NCBI RefSeq assembly: GCF_900099935.1
Contig: NZ_FNEK01000015.1
Coordinates: 1-64,000 of the forward strand
Direction: 5' to 3'
Length of the DNA stretch: 64,000 nt
Source of the DNA: Aliiruegeria lutimaris
Lineage (GTDB): Bacteria; Pseudomonadota; Alphaproteobacteria; Rhodobacterales; Rhodobacteraceae
In this document: one piece after another, positions 1 through 7,955 of the stretch
Layout of the letters: each line of letters begins with the position of its first letter
Position numbering within the stretch: the stretch's first letter is position 1
Notes under the pieces: generated by a model
The model's database searches: none
The model's input: only the letters and a program-made list of their open reading frames with translations
What the model was told of the DNA's origin: nothing
Position numbers and translations under genes: made by a program

Positions 1-411
1 CAGGCCGAAATCGCGGAAGATCAGGTAGATCGGGATCAGCACGCCGACGGGCGGCAGCATCTTGGTCGAGAGCATCCACATCAGCACGTCCTTGGTCCGC
101 TTGGCGGGCACAAAAGCCATTGCCCAGGCGGCCGGGATCGCGATCAGCAACCCGAGGAGGGTCGAGCCGACCGAGATGGTCACCGAGTTCATGAAGTGCT
201 TGAAGTAGTCGGAGCGCGCCTGAACCGCGCCATAGCTCTCGGTGGTCCAGTCCGAGGAGAAGAGAACTTCGAGAGGCGCCCGGATCGCGTCCTCCTCGGT
301 TTTGAAGGACAGGATCAGGATCCACAGGATCGGGAAGAACATCAGGAAACCCAGTGTTCCGGCCGTTGCTGTGTTGAACATCTTGGATTTTGTCGAAACT
401 GCGCGTGCCAT
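1..411 (-). CDS. Carbohydrate ABC transporter permease (MalG/SmoG type), C-terminus cut by window edge
   Basis: Inner-membrane permease of a polyol/sugar ABC importer, partner of the permease that ends 14 bp upstream. The ATG at 411 follows a strong GGGGAGGG ribosome site. The visible part opens with MARAVSTKSKMFNTATAG, then a first membrane segment (LGFLMFFPILWILILSF), a periplasmic stretch and a second hydrophobic segment (SVTISVGSTLLGLLIAIPA), as in MalG-family permeases. The EAA loop lies beyond the window edge. It is the last visible gene of the minus-strand operon binding protein - permease - permease. Substrate (sorbitol/mannitol type) is inferred from the binding protein. Confidence 0.85.
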   Translation of the reverse strand, partial: MARAVSTKSKMFNTATAGTLGFLMFFPILWILILSFKTEEDAIRAPLEVLFSSDWTTESYGAVQARSDYFKHFMNSVTISVGSTLLGLLIAIPAAWAMAFVPAKRTKDVLMWMLSTKMLPPVGVLIPIYLIFRDFGL

Positions 412-425
412 TTTGTTCCCTCCCC

Positions 426-1298
426 TTAAGCGTCGAGGTTCTTGCCAATCATCCGCATCAGGAAGAATGCGACGATATTGGCGAGGATGATTGCGACGAC
501 ACCACCTGCGCTGCCGATGCCCACATCATATTGCAACAGCGACGAGACATAGATCAGATAGGTGAGGTTGGTTGTTGCGACGCCGGGGCCACCATTCGTG
601 GTGACGAGGATTTCGGCGAAGATCGAGAGCAGGAAGATCGTCTGGATCAGGATCACGACCGTGATGGCGCGCGCCATATGCGGCAGCATGATGAACCAGA
701 AGCGGTTCGGCCAGCTCGCCCCATCCATTTCCGCCGCTTCCAACTGCTCCTGGTCGAGCGACTGGAGCGCCGTCAGAAGGATCAGCGTGGCGAATGGCAG
801 CCACATCCAGGAAACGATGAGGATGATCGAGGCCATCGGGATCTGTCCGAAAAAATCGACCGGCTGCATCCCGAGCGCACCCGCGATCCGGCCGAAGATG
901 CCGTTCACCGGGTTCATGAACATGTTCTTCCAGACAAGGCCGGACACCGTCGGCATGACGAAGAAAGGCGCGATGACCATGATGCGGATAATGCCCTGTC
1001 CGAACATCGGTCGATCCAGCAGGAGCGCGAAGCAGATGCCACCGATGGTCGTGATCGTCAGCACACCTGTCACCAGCACCAGCGTGTTCACCATCGCCGC
1101 GCTGAAGCTGGGATCGGTGAAGAACCAGTAATAGTTTTCCCACCCTGCAAAAGGGGTACTTCCCGGTTGCAACAGGTTGTAGCGCAGGAACGAGAAGTAG
1201 ATCGTCATGCTCAAGGGAATGATCATCCAGCCCAGCAGCAGGATCACTGCCGGGGAGATCATCAATCGAGCAGAGGATCTGGAAGCCTTGGTCGCCAT
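426..1298 (-). CDS. Carbohydrate ABC transporter permease (MalF/SmoF type)
   Basis: Inner-membrane permease, 290 residues, usual for this family. A short cytoplasmic N-terminus (MATKASRSSARLMISPA) leads into the first of about six membrane helices. The C-terminal half carries an EAA-loop-like stretch (QEQLEAAEMDGASWPNRFW, about 180-200) that would contact the ATPase. The ATG at 1298 is preceded by GGGAGGG. It lies between the binding protein gene (a terminator-like hairpin in the gap) and the second permease. No ATPase is visible; it is presumably further downstream, outside the window. Family is clear; the polyol substrate is inferred. Confidence 0.9.
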   Translation of the reverse strand: MATKASRSSARLMISPAVILLLGWMIIPLSMTIYFSFLRYNLLQPGSTPFAGWENYYWFFTDPSFSAAMVNTLVLVTGVLTITTIGGICFALLLDRPMFGQGIIRIMVIAPFFVMPTVSGLVWKNMFMNPVNGIFGRIAGALGMQPVDFFGQIPMASIILIVSWMWLPFATLILLTALQSLDQEQLEAAEMDGASWPNRFWFIMLPHMARAITVVILIQTIFLLSIFAEILVTTNGGPGVATTNLTYLIYVSSLLQYDVGIGSAGGVVAIILANIVAFFLMRMIGKNLDA

Positions 1299-1387
1299 AC
1301 GGTTCGCCCTCCCTGCGAATTTACGTAAGCACTCGGGGAAAGACCGCTGTCAGGTCCTCGCCGGAATGCTTTCTGCCAGGCGGAGGT

Positions 1388-1420
1388 AAAAACGGGCCGA
1401 AACGCTTGGTTTCGGCCCGC
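1388..1420 (-). terminator. Terminator or attenuator hairpin behind the binding protein gene
   Basis: Perfect 11-bp inverted repeat CGGGCCGAAAC (1393-1403) and GTTTCGGCCCG (1409-1419) with a 5-nt loop, followed on the minus strand by TTTTT. It sits 13 nt after the stop of the binding protein gene and about 90 nt before the permease, a usual place for a partial terminator that makes binding protein more abundant than permeases. Confidence 0.85.
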
Positions 1421-1432
1421 TTCGGGAGGAGG

Positions 1433-2752
1433 TTACTTGATGTAACCCGCTTTGGTCATTTCGCGGACGGCGAACTTCTGGCTGTTTGCCAGCGCCTCTT
1501 CAACCGTCGCCTGACCGGTCAGGGCCGCGGAGATCTGCTGACCCACATAGTTGCCGATGCCCTGGAACTCGGGGATCGCCACGAACTGGACGCCGGTATA
1601 GGGAACCGGATCCCTGGTCGGGTTCGCCGGGTCAACCGAGAAGATCGCATTCTTGATGGTCTCGGCAAAGGGCGCAGCTTCCAGAAGACGCGGATCTTCG
1701 TGGACCGATGCGCGGGTTCCGCTCGGCACGGCGACCCAACCTTCGGTTTCGCCGACCATTTCGTAGTACTCTTTCGAAGTGCCCCATTTCAGGAAGTCCT
1801 TCGCAACGTCGGCTTTCTGAGAGCTTGCCGGGATGGCAAGAGCCCAGGACCAGAACCAGCCGGTACCGTTCGACGTCACCTGCTTCGGTGCCTGGAAGAA
1901 GTCCGTCACGTCGGCAACGGTGGAGGTTTTCGGGTTGCGAACGTCATTGGCGGCCGAAGTGGCGTCGACCCAGGTTGCGCATTTGCCGTCCTTGAACAGG
2001 GCGCGGTTCTCGTTGTGGCCATTGGCGGACGCACCCGGAGGACCGTAATTGTTCATCAGGTCGACATAGTAGGTGATCGCGTTGTTCCACTCTTCGCTGT
2101 CGAGCTGCGGCTGCCAGTCCATGTCGAACCATTTGGCGCCGAAGGCGTTGGCGAGCGGGCCGATGAACGCCATGTTCTCACCCCAGCCGGCCTTGCCGCG
2201 CTGGCAGGTGCCGTAGACGCCATTGTCGGGGTCGTGGACCTTGGCGACAAGCTCGGCAAACGCGTCATAGGTGATCTGCTCGGTCGGGGCCTCGACACCG
2301 GCCTTCTCGAACACGTCGGTGCGATAGAAGGTGAAGGACGTCTCGGAGTAGAGCGGAACGGCATAGAGGTGACCGTCGGCCGACAGGCCGTTGCGCACCA
2401 GCTGGAAGATGTCTTCCAGGTCGTAATCGGCGTCATCTGCGAAATCGTCCAGCGGCGTAAGCCAGCCCTTGGCGCCCCAGATCGGCGTCTCATAGGCGCC
2501 AATGAACATGATATCGAACGAGCCGCCACCGGTGGCGATATCCGTCGTCGTGCGCTGGCGCAGGACGTTCTCCTCCAGAACGACCCAGTTGATCGTGTTG
2601 CCCGTGGCTTCTTCCCACTTCGGAGCGAGCTTCTGCATGACGATCATGTCAGCGTTGTTCACGGTCGCAATGGTAATCTCTTCGGCGGTGGCTGCGGTGC
2701 ACAGGGCGGCCGCGGCGCAAGCGCCGAGCAAGGTGGAAACCTTGATGTTCAT
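1433..2752 (-). CDS. smoE: Periplasmic polyol-binding protein of an ABC transporter (SmoE-like)
   Basis: Family 1 extracellular solute-binding protein, 439 residues, resembling sorbitol/mannitol-binding SmoE/MtlE of Rhodobacter and rhizobia. The ATG at 2752 has an excellent AGGAGGAG site, and the product starts MNIKVSTLLGACAAAA with a typical Sec signal peptide cleaved near ATAEE. An in-frame ATG at 2806 would begin inside the operator and has no ribosome site, so I reject it. Two aromatic-rich stretches (GWFWSWALAIPASS and SETSFTFYRTDVF) are typical of polyol/sugar-binding proteins. First gene of the transport operon. Exact ligand not proven by sequence. Confidence 0.88.
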   Translation of the reverse strand: MNIKVSTLLGACAAAALCTAATAEEITIATVNNADMIVMQKLAPKWEEATGNTINWVVLEENVLRQRTTTDIATGGGSFDIMFIGAYETPIWGAKGWLTPLDDFADDADYDLEDIFQLVRNGLSADGHLYAVPLYSETSFTFYRTDVFEKAGVEAPTEQITYDAFAELVAKVHDPDNGVYGTCQRGKAGWGENMAFIGPLANAFGAKWFDMDWQPQLDSEEWNNAITYYVDLMNNYGPPGASANGHNENRALFKDGKCATWVDATSAANDVRNPKTSTVADVTDFFQAPKQVTSNGTGWFWSWALAIPASSQKADVAKDFLKWGTSKEYYEMVGETEGWVAVPSGTRASVHEDPRLLEAAPFAETIKNAIFSVDPANPTRDPVPYTGVQFVAIPEFQGIGNYVGQQISAALTGQATVEEALANSQKFAVREMTKAGYIK

Positions 2753-2772
2753 GCTTCTCCTCCTAAGCAATT

Positions 2773-2806
2773 TGAGCATATGCTCATGTAGTGGGTATAT
2801 GCTCAC
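2773..2806. promoter_or_regulatory. Tandem operator in front of the polyol-binding protein gene
   Basis: A perfect 14-bp palindrome TGAGCATATGCTCA (2773-2786) is followed by an imperfect copy GTGGGTATATGCTCAC (2791-2806). The shared TATGCTCA half-sites are 20 bp apart, about two helical turns. The pair lies just upstream of the start codon at 2752 and beside the SorC-type regulator gene, the likely binder (inference). Confidence 0.7.
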
Positions 2807-2862
2807 TCATGGGCGTGATTCTGTCAACTCCCGAGTCGTCTATTTCTCAATTATCTTTAGTA

Positions 2863-3825
2863 TTATGGGTTGAGGAGCGCCTGGGCCGTCGGTTCATCCG
2901 TGACCAAGCCGTTGATTAGGTTTCCGGAAAGTGCCGCGCGCAGAGCCGGAACCTTGTTGTTTCCGGCCGCCACGGCCACGACCATATTCTCCTCGGGCGG
3001 CAGAACCCGGACCCCGGCATTCCGAAGGTTGGAGCCGAAATTCAGGTATCGCCCCGACTCGTCATAGATCCAGCCGACGATTTCTCCGGCCGCTCCAGCG
3101 TTACGCATGGCTTCCAGTTCTTCCTGGGTGATGAACCCGTCCAGCCGTATCGGGGCGGTGTCGTCCATCTGCCCGACGCCCACGAATGTCACGTTGGCGG
3201 AGCGGGCAAGTTCCATCGTCCGCCGCATCGGATCGAGCGCGTGGAACATGTCTCGTTCTTTTGGCGAATCCGCGAAAACCGGCAGGGGCATCGGGTAATG
3301 CGCGGCATGGACCCGGTCGGCAAGCCGCATGATCACGTCATAGAAGGATGCCGATCCGTCGGGAGAGATGTTGCCGATCAGCGAGACCAGCTTGTGGCGT
3401 TCGCATTGCATGGTCTGGATCTGCTCGACGGCAGCACGAAGGGTTCGGCCCGTCCCGACCGCCATCACAAGAGGTTCGGCAGAGGCCAGAACCCGCTCGA
3501 TTTCCACCGCCGCGATCGGGGCGATGCTTTTCGTGGGGTCGGCTCCCGCTCCGAGGCCCGGCGCCACACGGACCAGTTTCAGCGCATATTTGCGCTTTAG
3601 TGTTGCTTCCAGAGCCATGCAGGAGGACAGGCTGTGTTCCAGTCGGAAATGGATCAGCCCTTCGGAGACGGCGCGCGAGACCAGCCTTTGGGCCCTTTGC
3701 CGGGACATACCCAGCTCCCGGGCAATCTGGTCCTGTGTCTTGCCTCCCACGTAGTAGAGCCACGCCGCGCGTGCCGCCTCGTCCAGCGGTGTTGCGTCCG
3801 GGTCGTGCTGCTTGGGAAGGTTCAT
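2863..3825 (-). CDS. Sugar-binding transcriptional regulator, SorC/DeoR family
   Basis: Cytoplasmic regulator of 320 residues. The N-terminal helix-turn-helix is visible at about 22-60 (YVGGKTQDQIARELGMSRQR), followed by a sugar-phosphate-binding SorC domain (VGTGRTLRAAVEQI about 120; VAAGNNKVPALRAAL near the C-terminus). It starts 3 bp after the stop of the HAD phosphatase gene and ends 110 bp before the binding protein gene, where the tandem palindromes lie. It probably controls the polyol operon in response to a phosphorylated or free polyol. Family strong; effector unknown. Confidence 0.9.
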   Translation of the reverse strand: MNLPKQHDPDATPLDEAARAAWLYYVGGKTQDQIARELGMSRQRAQRLVSRAVSEGLIHFRLEHSLSSCMALEATLKRKYALKLVRVAPGLGAGADPTKSIAPIAAVEIERVLASAEPLVMAVGTGRTLRAAVEQIQTMQCERHKLVSLIGNISPDGSASFYDVIMRLADRVHAAHYPMPLPVFADSPKERDMFHALDPMRRTMELARSANVTFVGVGQMDDTAPIRLDGFITQEELEAMRNAGAAGEIVGWIYDESGRYLNFGSNLRNAGVRVLPPEENMVVAVAAGNNKVPALRAALSGNLINGLVTDEPTAQALLNP

Positions 3826-3828
3826 GAG

Positions 3829-4506
3829 TCAGGTGCCGGTCTTCTGGAGGGTAGGAGCAGGGTGATAGAAATTCGCGAAGGATGCAAATCGGCGGTGCGG
3901 CCGGGGAATGTCGGGGCCATCGAAAGACACGCCCTGCATATGGCTGCCGCCGGTGAATTGCCAGACGGTCATGTTGGCGGCGAGCCCGGAGCGGACGCCG
4001 TTGAGGCTGTCCTCGATGACAAGGCAGCGTTCCGGGGCCGTCTGCATTTTTGCGGCGACATGCAGGAACAGGTCGGGTGCGGGCTTGCCACGTTCCACCT
4101 CCGAGGCGGTCCAGACCCGGTCCTCGAAAAGCGCGGACATGCCGACGATTTCAAGCGCCCGTTCCACGCGCGGCGGGCTGGAGCTGGTGGCGACGCAGAA
4201 GGGGACAGAAAGAACCTCGATCACCGCGCGCGCGCCCGGCATCTCTTCCAGTTCCGCGTCGAAGGCCGCGAGAAGGCGGGCGCGGTAGTCAGCTTCGAAC
4301 TCCGGGGGCAATTCGAGCCCGAACTCCTTGCGGATCTGCGAAATCACCACCGGGTAGCTGCGGCCAAGGAAGTGCCGGGCCACGTAGGGCAAATCGACAT
4401 TCACGCCCCATTTGGCCAGTTCGGCCACGAGCATGCGGGCCGAGATCAGTTCGCTGTCGATCAGAACCCCGTCGCAGTCGAAGATGACGAGATCGAATTC
4501 CGGCAT
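3829..4506 (-). CDS. HAD-superfamily phosphatase (beta-phosphoglucomutase/GPH-like)
   Basis: Haloacid-dehalogenase-type phosphatase of about 225 residues. Motif I FDCDGVLIDSE near residue 10 contains the nucleophile Asp and general acid Asp; motif II is ATSSSPPRVE, the lysine is in ERGKPAPDLF and motif III is VIEDSLNGV. A cap domain lies between motifs I and II. Two starts are possible: ATG 4512, or ATG 4506, better spaced from the GAGGGGGG run; I chose 4506. It begins the minus-strand unit leading into the regulator and transporter, so it may hydrolyse a polyol or sugar phosphate formed after uptake (inference). Confidence 0.85.
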   Translation of the reverse strand: MPEFDLVIFDCDGVLIDSELISARMLVAELAKWGVNVDLPYVARHFLGRSYPVVISQIRKEFGLELPPEFEADYRARLLAAFDAELEEMPGARAVIEVLSVPFCVATSSSPPRVERALEIVGMSALFEDRVWTASEVERGKPAPDLFLHVAAKMQTAPERCLVIEDSLNGVRSGLAANMTVWQFTGGSHMQGVSFDGPDIPRPHRRFASFANFYHPAPTLQKTGT

Positions 4507-4627
4507 TGCCATCCCCCCTCAGAGCGCGTCCCGGGGCACAGGGCCCCGGAGGCGTACTCAACGTCCGCGCGTGGCGGAGGTCAATGGGCGGCCGCCGCTT
4601 TTTGCCCGGGCGGAGCGCGGAAGGAGA

Positions 4628-4848
4628 TCAGGCGGAGCAGTTCAGCGAGGCTTCTGGAAGGTGCTTGGAATAGTCCTGCCCGGGGGCATGGCGCGCATGG
4701 TCTCGATATCCATCACCTCGACCCCCTCGCACACATGCCCGACCACCGATAGGTCGTGCGAGACCATGACGAAGGTCAGCTTGTGCTCGGCGCGCAGGTC
4801 GTTCTGCAGGTTGAGGATCTCGGCCTGCACAGAGACGTCGAGCGACGA
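4628..4848 (-). pseudogene. Remnant of an oligopeptide/dipeptide ABC transporter ATPase (C-terminal stub)
   Basis: On the minus strand the translation SSLDVSVQAEILNLQNDL followed by LTFVMVSHDLSVVGHVCEG matches the Walker B / D-loop and H-loop region of Dpp/Opp ATPases. Everything before the D-loop is missing. Near 4680 the frame must change to continue into the typical C-terminal end (QDYSKHLPEASLNCSA, stop at 4628). It is therefore a truncated, frameshifted fragment and cannot hydrolyse ATP. It abuts the broken cytochrome gene on the opposite strand, so a deletion or inversion breakpoint lies near 4850-4890. Confidence 0.75.
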
Positions 4849-4888
4849 GGCGGGGCGCAAGCCGCCGCAGGACAAGCTGCGAGATGTC

Positions 4889-6267
4889 AGCACGACGGAT
4901 CATGCCCAACTGAAGCCATTGCAAAAGGAGTTTACCTCCGGGCCGGAAGTGACGGCCGCCTGCCTCGTTTGCCATGACACGACGGGCACCTACGCCAAGG
5001 TCGCCATGATGGCCGGCCATCCGCCGCTCGATCCAGTGCCGGGGGGCGCCCAGACAATTACCGGCGGCGATAACGTGAAGCACGGGGACCTGTCCTCGGC
5101 GCTCTACACGCCCGACAAGGCGGTCGATGTGCACATGGCCGCGGACGGGATGAACTTCACCTGTTCGACCTGTCACAGCTAGCAGGAACACAACTGTGCC
5201 GGTTCGCGCTACAATACCGCGGCCAAGGATCTGGGCGGCACCGGCAAGCCGGGCAGCGACCGTTTCACCGCGAGCTGCGAGGGCTGCCACACAGCGACCC
5301 CGCACGAGACCGCATCGTCGGGCTCAAGCTCAACGATCACACCCACAAGGTGGCCTGCCAGACCTGCCATATCCCCGAATATGCCAGGAGCGGCGTTGCC
5401 ACCAAGAGCTACTGGGACTGGTCGACGGCGGGCAAGATTAACGCGGAGGGCAAGCCCTATTCGGAGGAGAACTACACGCAAGGCAACGGCAAGCACCAGC
5501 ACACCTACATGTCCCAGAAAGGCGATTTCGAGTGGGCGGAGAATACAGAGCCCGCCTACGCCTGGTTCAAAGGCGTCGTGGAATACGTCAATGACGAGAA
5601 AGTGCTCGACCCCGAGGGCATCGCGCCCGTGAACGCGATCCGGGGCGATCCCGCGTCAGATGACAGCCGGATCTGGCCGTTCAAGATCATGAAGGGGCGG
5701 CAGGCCTGTGACAGCGTCAACAACACGCTGGTTTAAACCCATGTCTACGGGCCGCAGACCGACACCGCCTTTTGGAAGAACTACGACTGAGCCAAGGCGA
5801 TGCGGGCCTGGATGGAGGCGGCGGGCAAGGCCGACAGCTATTCCGGAGAGTTCGGTTTCGTCGATACCGAGATGTACTGGCCGATCACCCACATGGTCGC
5901 TCCGGCAAAGCAGGCCATGGAATGCGAGGAATGCCACGCGCGCAACGGACGTCTGGCCAATATCGCCGGCGTGTTCATGCCGGGTACCGAGGACGACCGG
6001 CTGGTCGGGCTTCTGGGCAAGCTGATGGTCCTGGCGGTGATCGCCGATTTCCATGTGCTCGCGGCCTACGCGATCGGGGCCTTTGTCATCACCCATGTCT
6101 ACCTTCTGACACTGGGTCATGGCTTCCGCGCGCATGTCAGACCAATGATCGACGGCTACGAGGATACCGATCTGACCCCCGAGCAGGAGGCCTATCTGGA
6201 GTCGAACGAGCCGAAGCGGTTGAAAAAGGGTGGGTGTATTCATCAGGGCGTCCAGGCAGCCGAATAG
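4889..6267 (+). pseudogene. Broken octaheme cytochrome c (tetrathionate reductase/OTR family) joined to a cytochrome b tail
   Basis: The reading frame shows multiheme motifs CLVCH (4961-4975), CSTCH (ending 5176), CEGCH, CQTCH and CEECH, with wording typical of octaheme tetrathionate/nitrite/hydroxylamine reductases (LKPLQKEFTSGPEVTAACL). It is inactivated: no signal peptide or start, TAG at 5180-5182, a frameshift near 5305-5310, TAA at 5734-5736 and TGA at 5788-5790. The family normally has eight hemes; about five remain, suggesting internal deletion. After about 6010 the sequence switches to a membrane cytochrome b C-terminus (FHVLAAYAIGAFVITHVYLL), normally a separate partner protein, so two genes appear fused by deletion. 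Confidence 0.8.
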
Positions 6268-6375
6268 AGCCCCGCCTGCCGGGAGAGGGCCGGTTCACGG
6301 GGTGAAACTCCCTTCGGGCGACCTGGAGACAGCGTGTGCGCTGCGACGTTACAGGGCCGGATCCGGTCGTGGAAA

Positions 6376-6401
6376 CGCCCCGCCTGTGGGAAGGCGGGGC
6401 G
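6376..6401 (-). terminator. Hairpin terminator for the EF-hand gene
   Basis: Perfect 9-bp inverted repeat CGCCCCGCC (6376-6384) and GGCGGGGCG (6393-6401), followed on the minus strand by TTTCC. It lies 60 bp beyond the stop of the minus-strand EF-hand gene. Confidence 0.6.
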
Positions 6402-6461
6402 TGTTGCATACGGGCCCGGTGAACCGGCCCCGTTTTCACCGAGGCCGGTACATTCTGGACG

Positions 6462-7370
6462 TCAATTTCCGATTTTCGCTTCGAGGCAAACCGGAACGAA
6501 ACCGGCCGGAGCGGTGCTGTCGACCACGGATTTGCACAGCAGGATGTCGCCCGTGCGTCCATCGACAATCCAGAGGCCATCCTCTGTCGTGAAGCCTTCA
6601 AAGGCGATGGCCGGCTGGCGTTGGCCCTTGCCGGAACCCCGGAACTGGTCCTGTCCGCCCATCTGGCCCGGTCCCTTACCCTGACGCTGCATGCCCGGCT
6701 GGTGGCCATAGCCGCCGCCCTGCACCTGCATCTGAGGTTGGTTGCCCTGGGCGGCCCAGCCTTGGCCTTGTCCACGCCCTTGTCCGGGCCCCTGGCCCTG
6801 ACCCTGGCCACGGCCCATGCCTTGACCGTTGCCCTGACCCTGACCGTTGCCACGGCCTTGACCGTTGCCGCGCCCCATGCCCTGGCCATTGCCTTGGCCC
6901 TGTCCACGGCCGCCATTGGCGAAATCGCGGTCCGAGACGACGCCGTCGCCGTCGCGGTCCATCACCTGCAACCAGGCGCGCGAGGCGGCCTCGAATTCCT
7001 CGACAGAGACGGAGGCGCTGTTGTCTCGGTCCGTCGCCTCGAAGGTCAGGGCCTGCTCGGCGCGTCCGGTGCCGTTACCCCGGCCACCGGGGCGCTGCAT
7101 GGAGCCGGCGCGGGCCTCGTCCAGAAGTTTGTACTCCTCGGCCGAGAGCTGCCCGTCCTCGTCCTCGTCAAAGGCGGAGAAGACGTCGTTGCGCCGCTCT
7201 ATGAGCTCTTCGAGGGTAACGGTCCCGTCTTCATTCGCGTCCCAGTTCGACAGGAAATTCACGCCGGGGACGAAATCGGGATCTGCCTGTTGTGCCGACA
7301 GGGGCGCGACCAGCATGGCCGAGGCAGCGATGGCTGAGAATGCCGTAACGGAGATCAGGGTCGGTTTCAT
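6462..7370 (-). CDS. Secreted EF-hand calcium-binding protein with a Gly/Gln-rich repeat
   Basis: 302 residues. A Sec signal peptide (MKPTLISVTAFSAIAASAML, cleaved after LSA near 26) is followed by EF-hand loops DANEDGTVTLEE (44-55), DEDEDGQLSAEE (68-79), a degenerate DRDNSASVSVEE (114-125) and DRDGDGVVSDRD (138-149). Residues 153-204 are a low-complexity tract of Gly-Gln-Gly-Asn/Arg units. The C-terminal 50 residues have two cysteines (LLCKS and PVCLE) that could form a disulfide. Likely periplasmic or extracellular calcium binding. A shorter paralog without the repeat lies at 38707-39162. No enzyme domain is visible; function unknown. Confidence 0.85.
   Translation of the reverse strand: MKPTLISVTAFSAIAASAMLVAPLSAQQADPDFVPGVNFLSNWDANEDGTVTLEELIERRNDVFSAFDEDEDGQLSAEEYKLLDEARAGSMQRPGGRGNGTGRAEQALTFEATDRDNSASVSVEEFEAASRAWLQVMDRDGDGVVSDRDFANGGRGQGQGNGQGMGRGNGQGRGNGQGQGNGQGMGRGQGQGQGPGQGRGQGQGWAAQGNQPQMQVQGGGYGHQPGMQRQGKGPGQMGGQDQFRGSGKGQRQPAIAFEGFTTEDGLWIVDGRTGDILLCKSVVDSTAPAGFVPVCLEAKIGN
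6759..6914. repeat. Short tandem repeats inside the EF-hand gene
   Basis: Coding low-complexity tract built from variants of a 12-18 bp unit such as CCTTGACCGTTGCC, translated on the minus strand as GQGNGQGMGRG-type units. Such tracts can expand or contract by slippage; the length being a multiple of three keeps the frame. Confidence 0.75.
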
Positions 7371-7482
7371 CGGGATGATCCTCTTGGGTTCTTGTATGCC
7401 TTGTCATTTCATACGCAGCGCCCCGAAAGATCCGTCGCGGCGAAGTGCATTTTCCCGATATTTCTTTCTGACCCCGAAATGG

Positions 7483-7507
7483 AAAAGACGCGCGGTTTCC
7501 CGCGCGC
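7483..7507 (-). terminator. Hairpin terminator for the small secreted protein
   Basis: Inverted repeat CGCGCGG (7489-7495) and CCGCGCG (7500-7506) with a 4-nt loop; on the minus strand it is followed by TCTTTTCC. It lies about 40 bp after the stop at 7546. Confidence 0.7.
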
Positions 7508-7545
7508 CTTCTCTGCTGACAGGGTTGGCCCGGCCGATTCCCAAG

Positions 7546-7791
7546 TCACTCCATGCTGGGGCCGTGCGTCGAGAGGTGGGCGACGAGCGGTGCGCCCTTG
7601 GGATTGGCGAGGATACGTTCGATAGCCTGTGCATTGCCGCCCTCTTCGCGCAGTGAGACAAGCCGCACCAACTGGCTGGTGCTGTAGAGGCCGGGCTCGA
7701 CCCCAGCGGTTTGGGCAAGCTGCGTCTGGCTTGCGAGGGCCGGCATCGCCGTGATGGCGACGAGGGCGGCAAGAACGGCGGTTCTTCTCAT
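7546..7791 (-). CDS. Small secreted protein of unknown function
   Basis: 81 residues. I chose the ATG at 7791 because AGGAAAG lies at the proper distance and the product then opens with a clear signal peptide (MRRTAVLAALVAITAMPALA). The longer frame reaching to 7980 would run through the divergent regulator's promoter. The mature part (about 60 residues) contains LVRLVSLREEGGNAQAIERIL, probably helical, and no cysteines. It is divergent from the LysR gene at 7956 and has its own terminator. I do not recognise a family. Confidence 0.65.
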   Translation of the reverse strand: MRRTAVLAALVAITAMPALASQTQLAQTAGVEPGLYSTSQLVRLVSLREEGGNAQAIERILANPKGAPLVAHLSTHGPSME

Positions 7792-7918
7792 CGTCGTGCC
7801 TTTCCTAAGCAAAATCGGCGCCGCCCCGATTGGGGATGTGGGACGGCGCCCAGGGGAGAACTGAGTCTCATGTGGGAAGGCATCGGGCAAAAAACACCTT
7901 TTGAAAATTGAGCGGAAC

Positions 7919-7934
7919 TGTTCATATATGCACA
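7919..7934. promoter_or_regulatory. Near-palindrome between divergent genes, possible LysR operator
   Basis: TGTTCATATATGCACA is a 16-bp palindrome with one mismatched pair, 22 bp before the LysR start and 128 bp before the divergent secreted-protein start. Location fits autoregulation; no binding data. Confidence 0.4.
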
Positions 7935-7955
7935 ACACAATGACGATATGCGGGT

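Noticed and set aside
4628-5305. 225-codon minus-strand frame over the OTR remnant
   Set aside because: Only its last 15-20 residues match an ABC ATPase end; the rest is antisense to heme-motif sequence.
6759-6914. Tandem repeats as a possible CRISPR array
   Set aside because: Units are short, imperfect, lack spacers and encode an in-frame Gly/Gln tract of a secreted protein.
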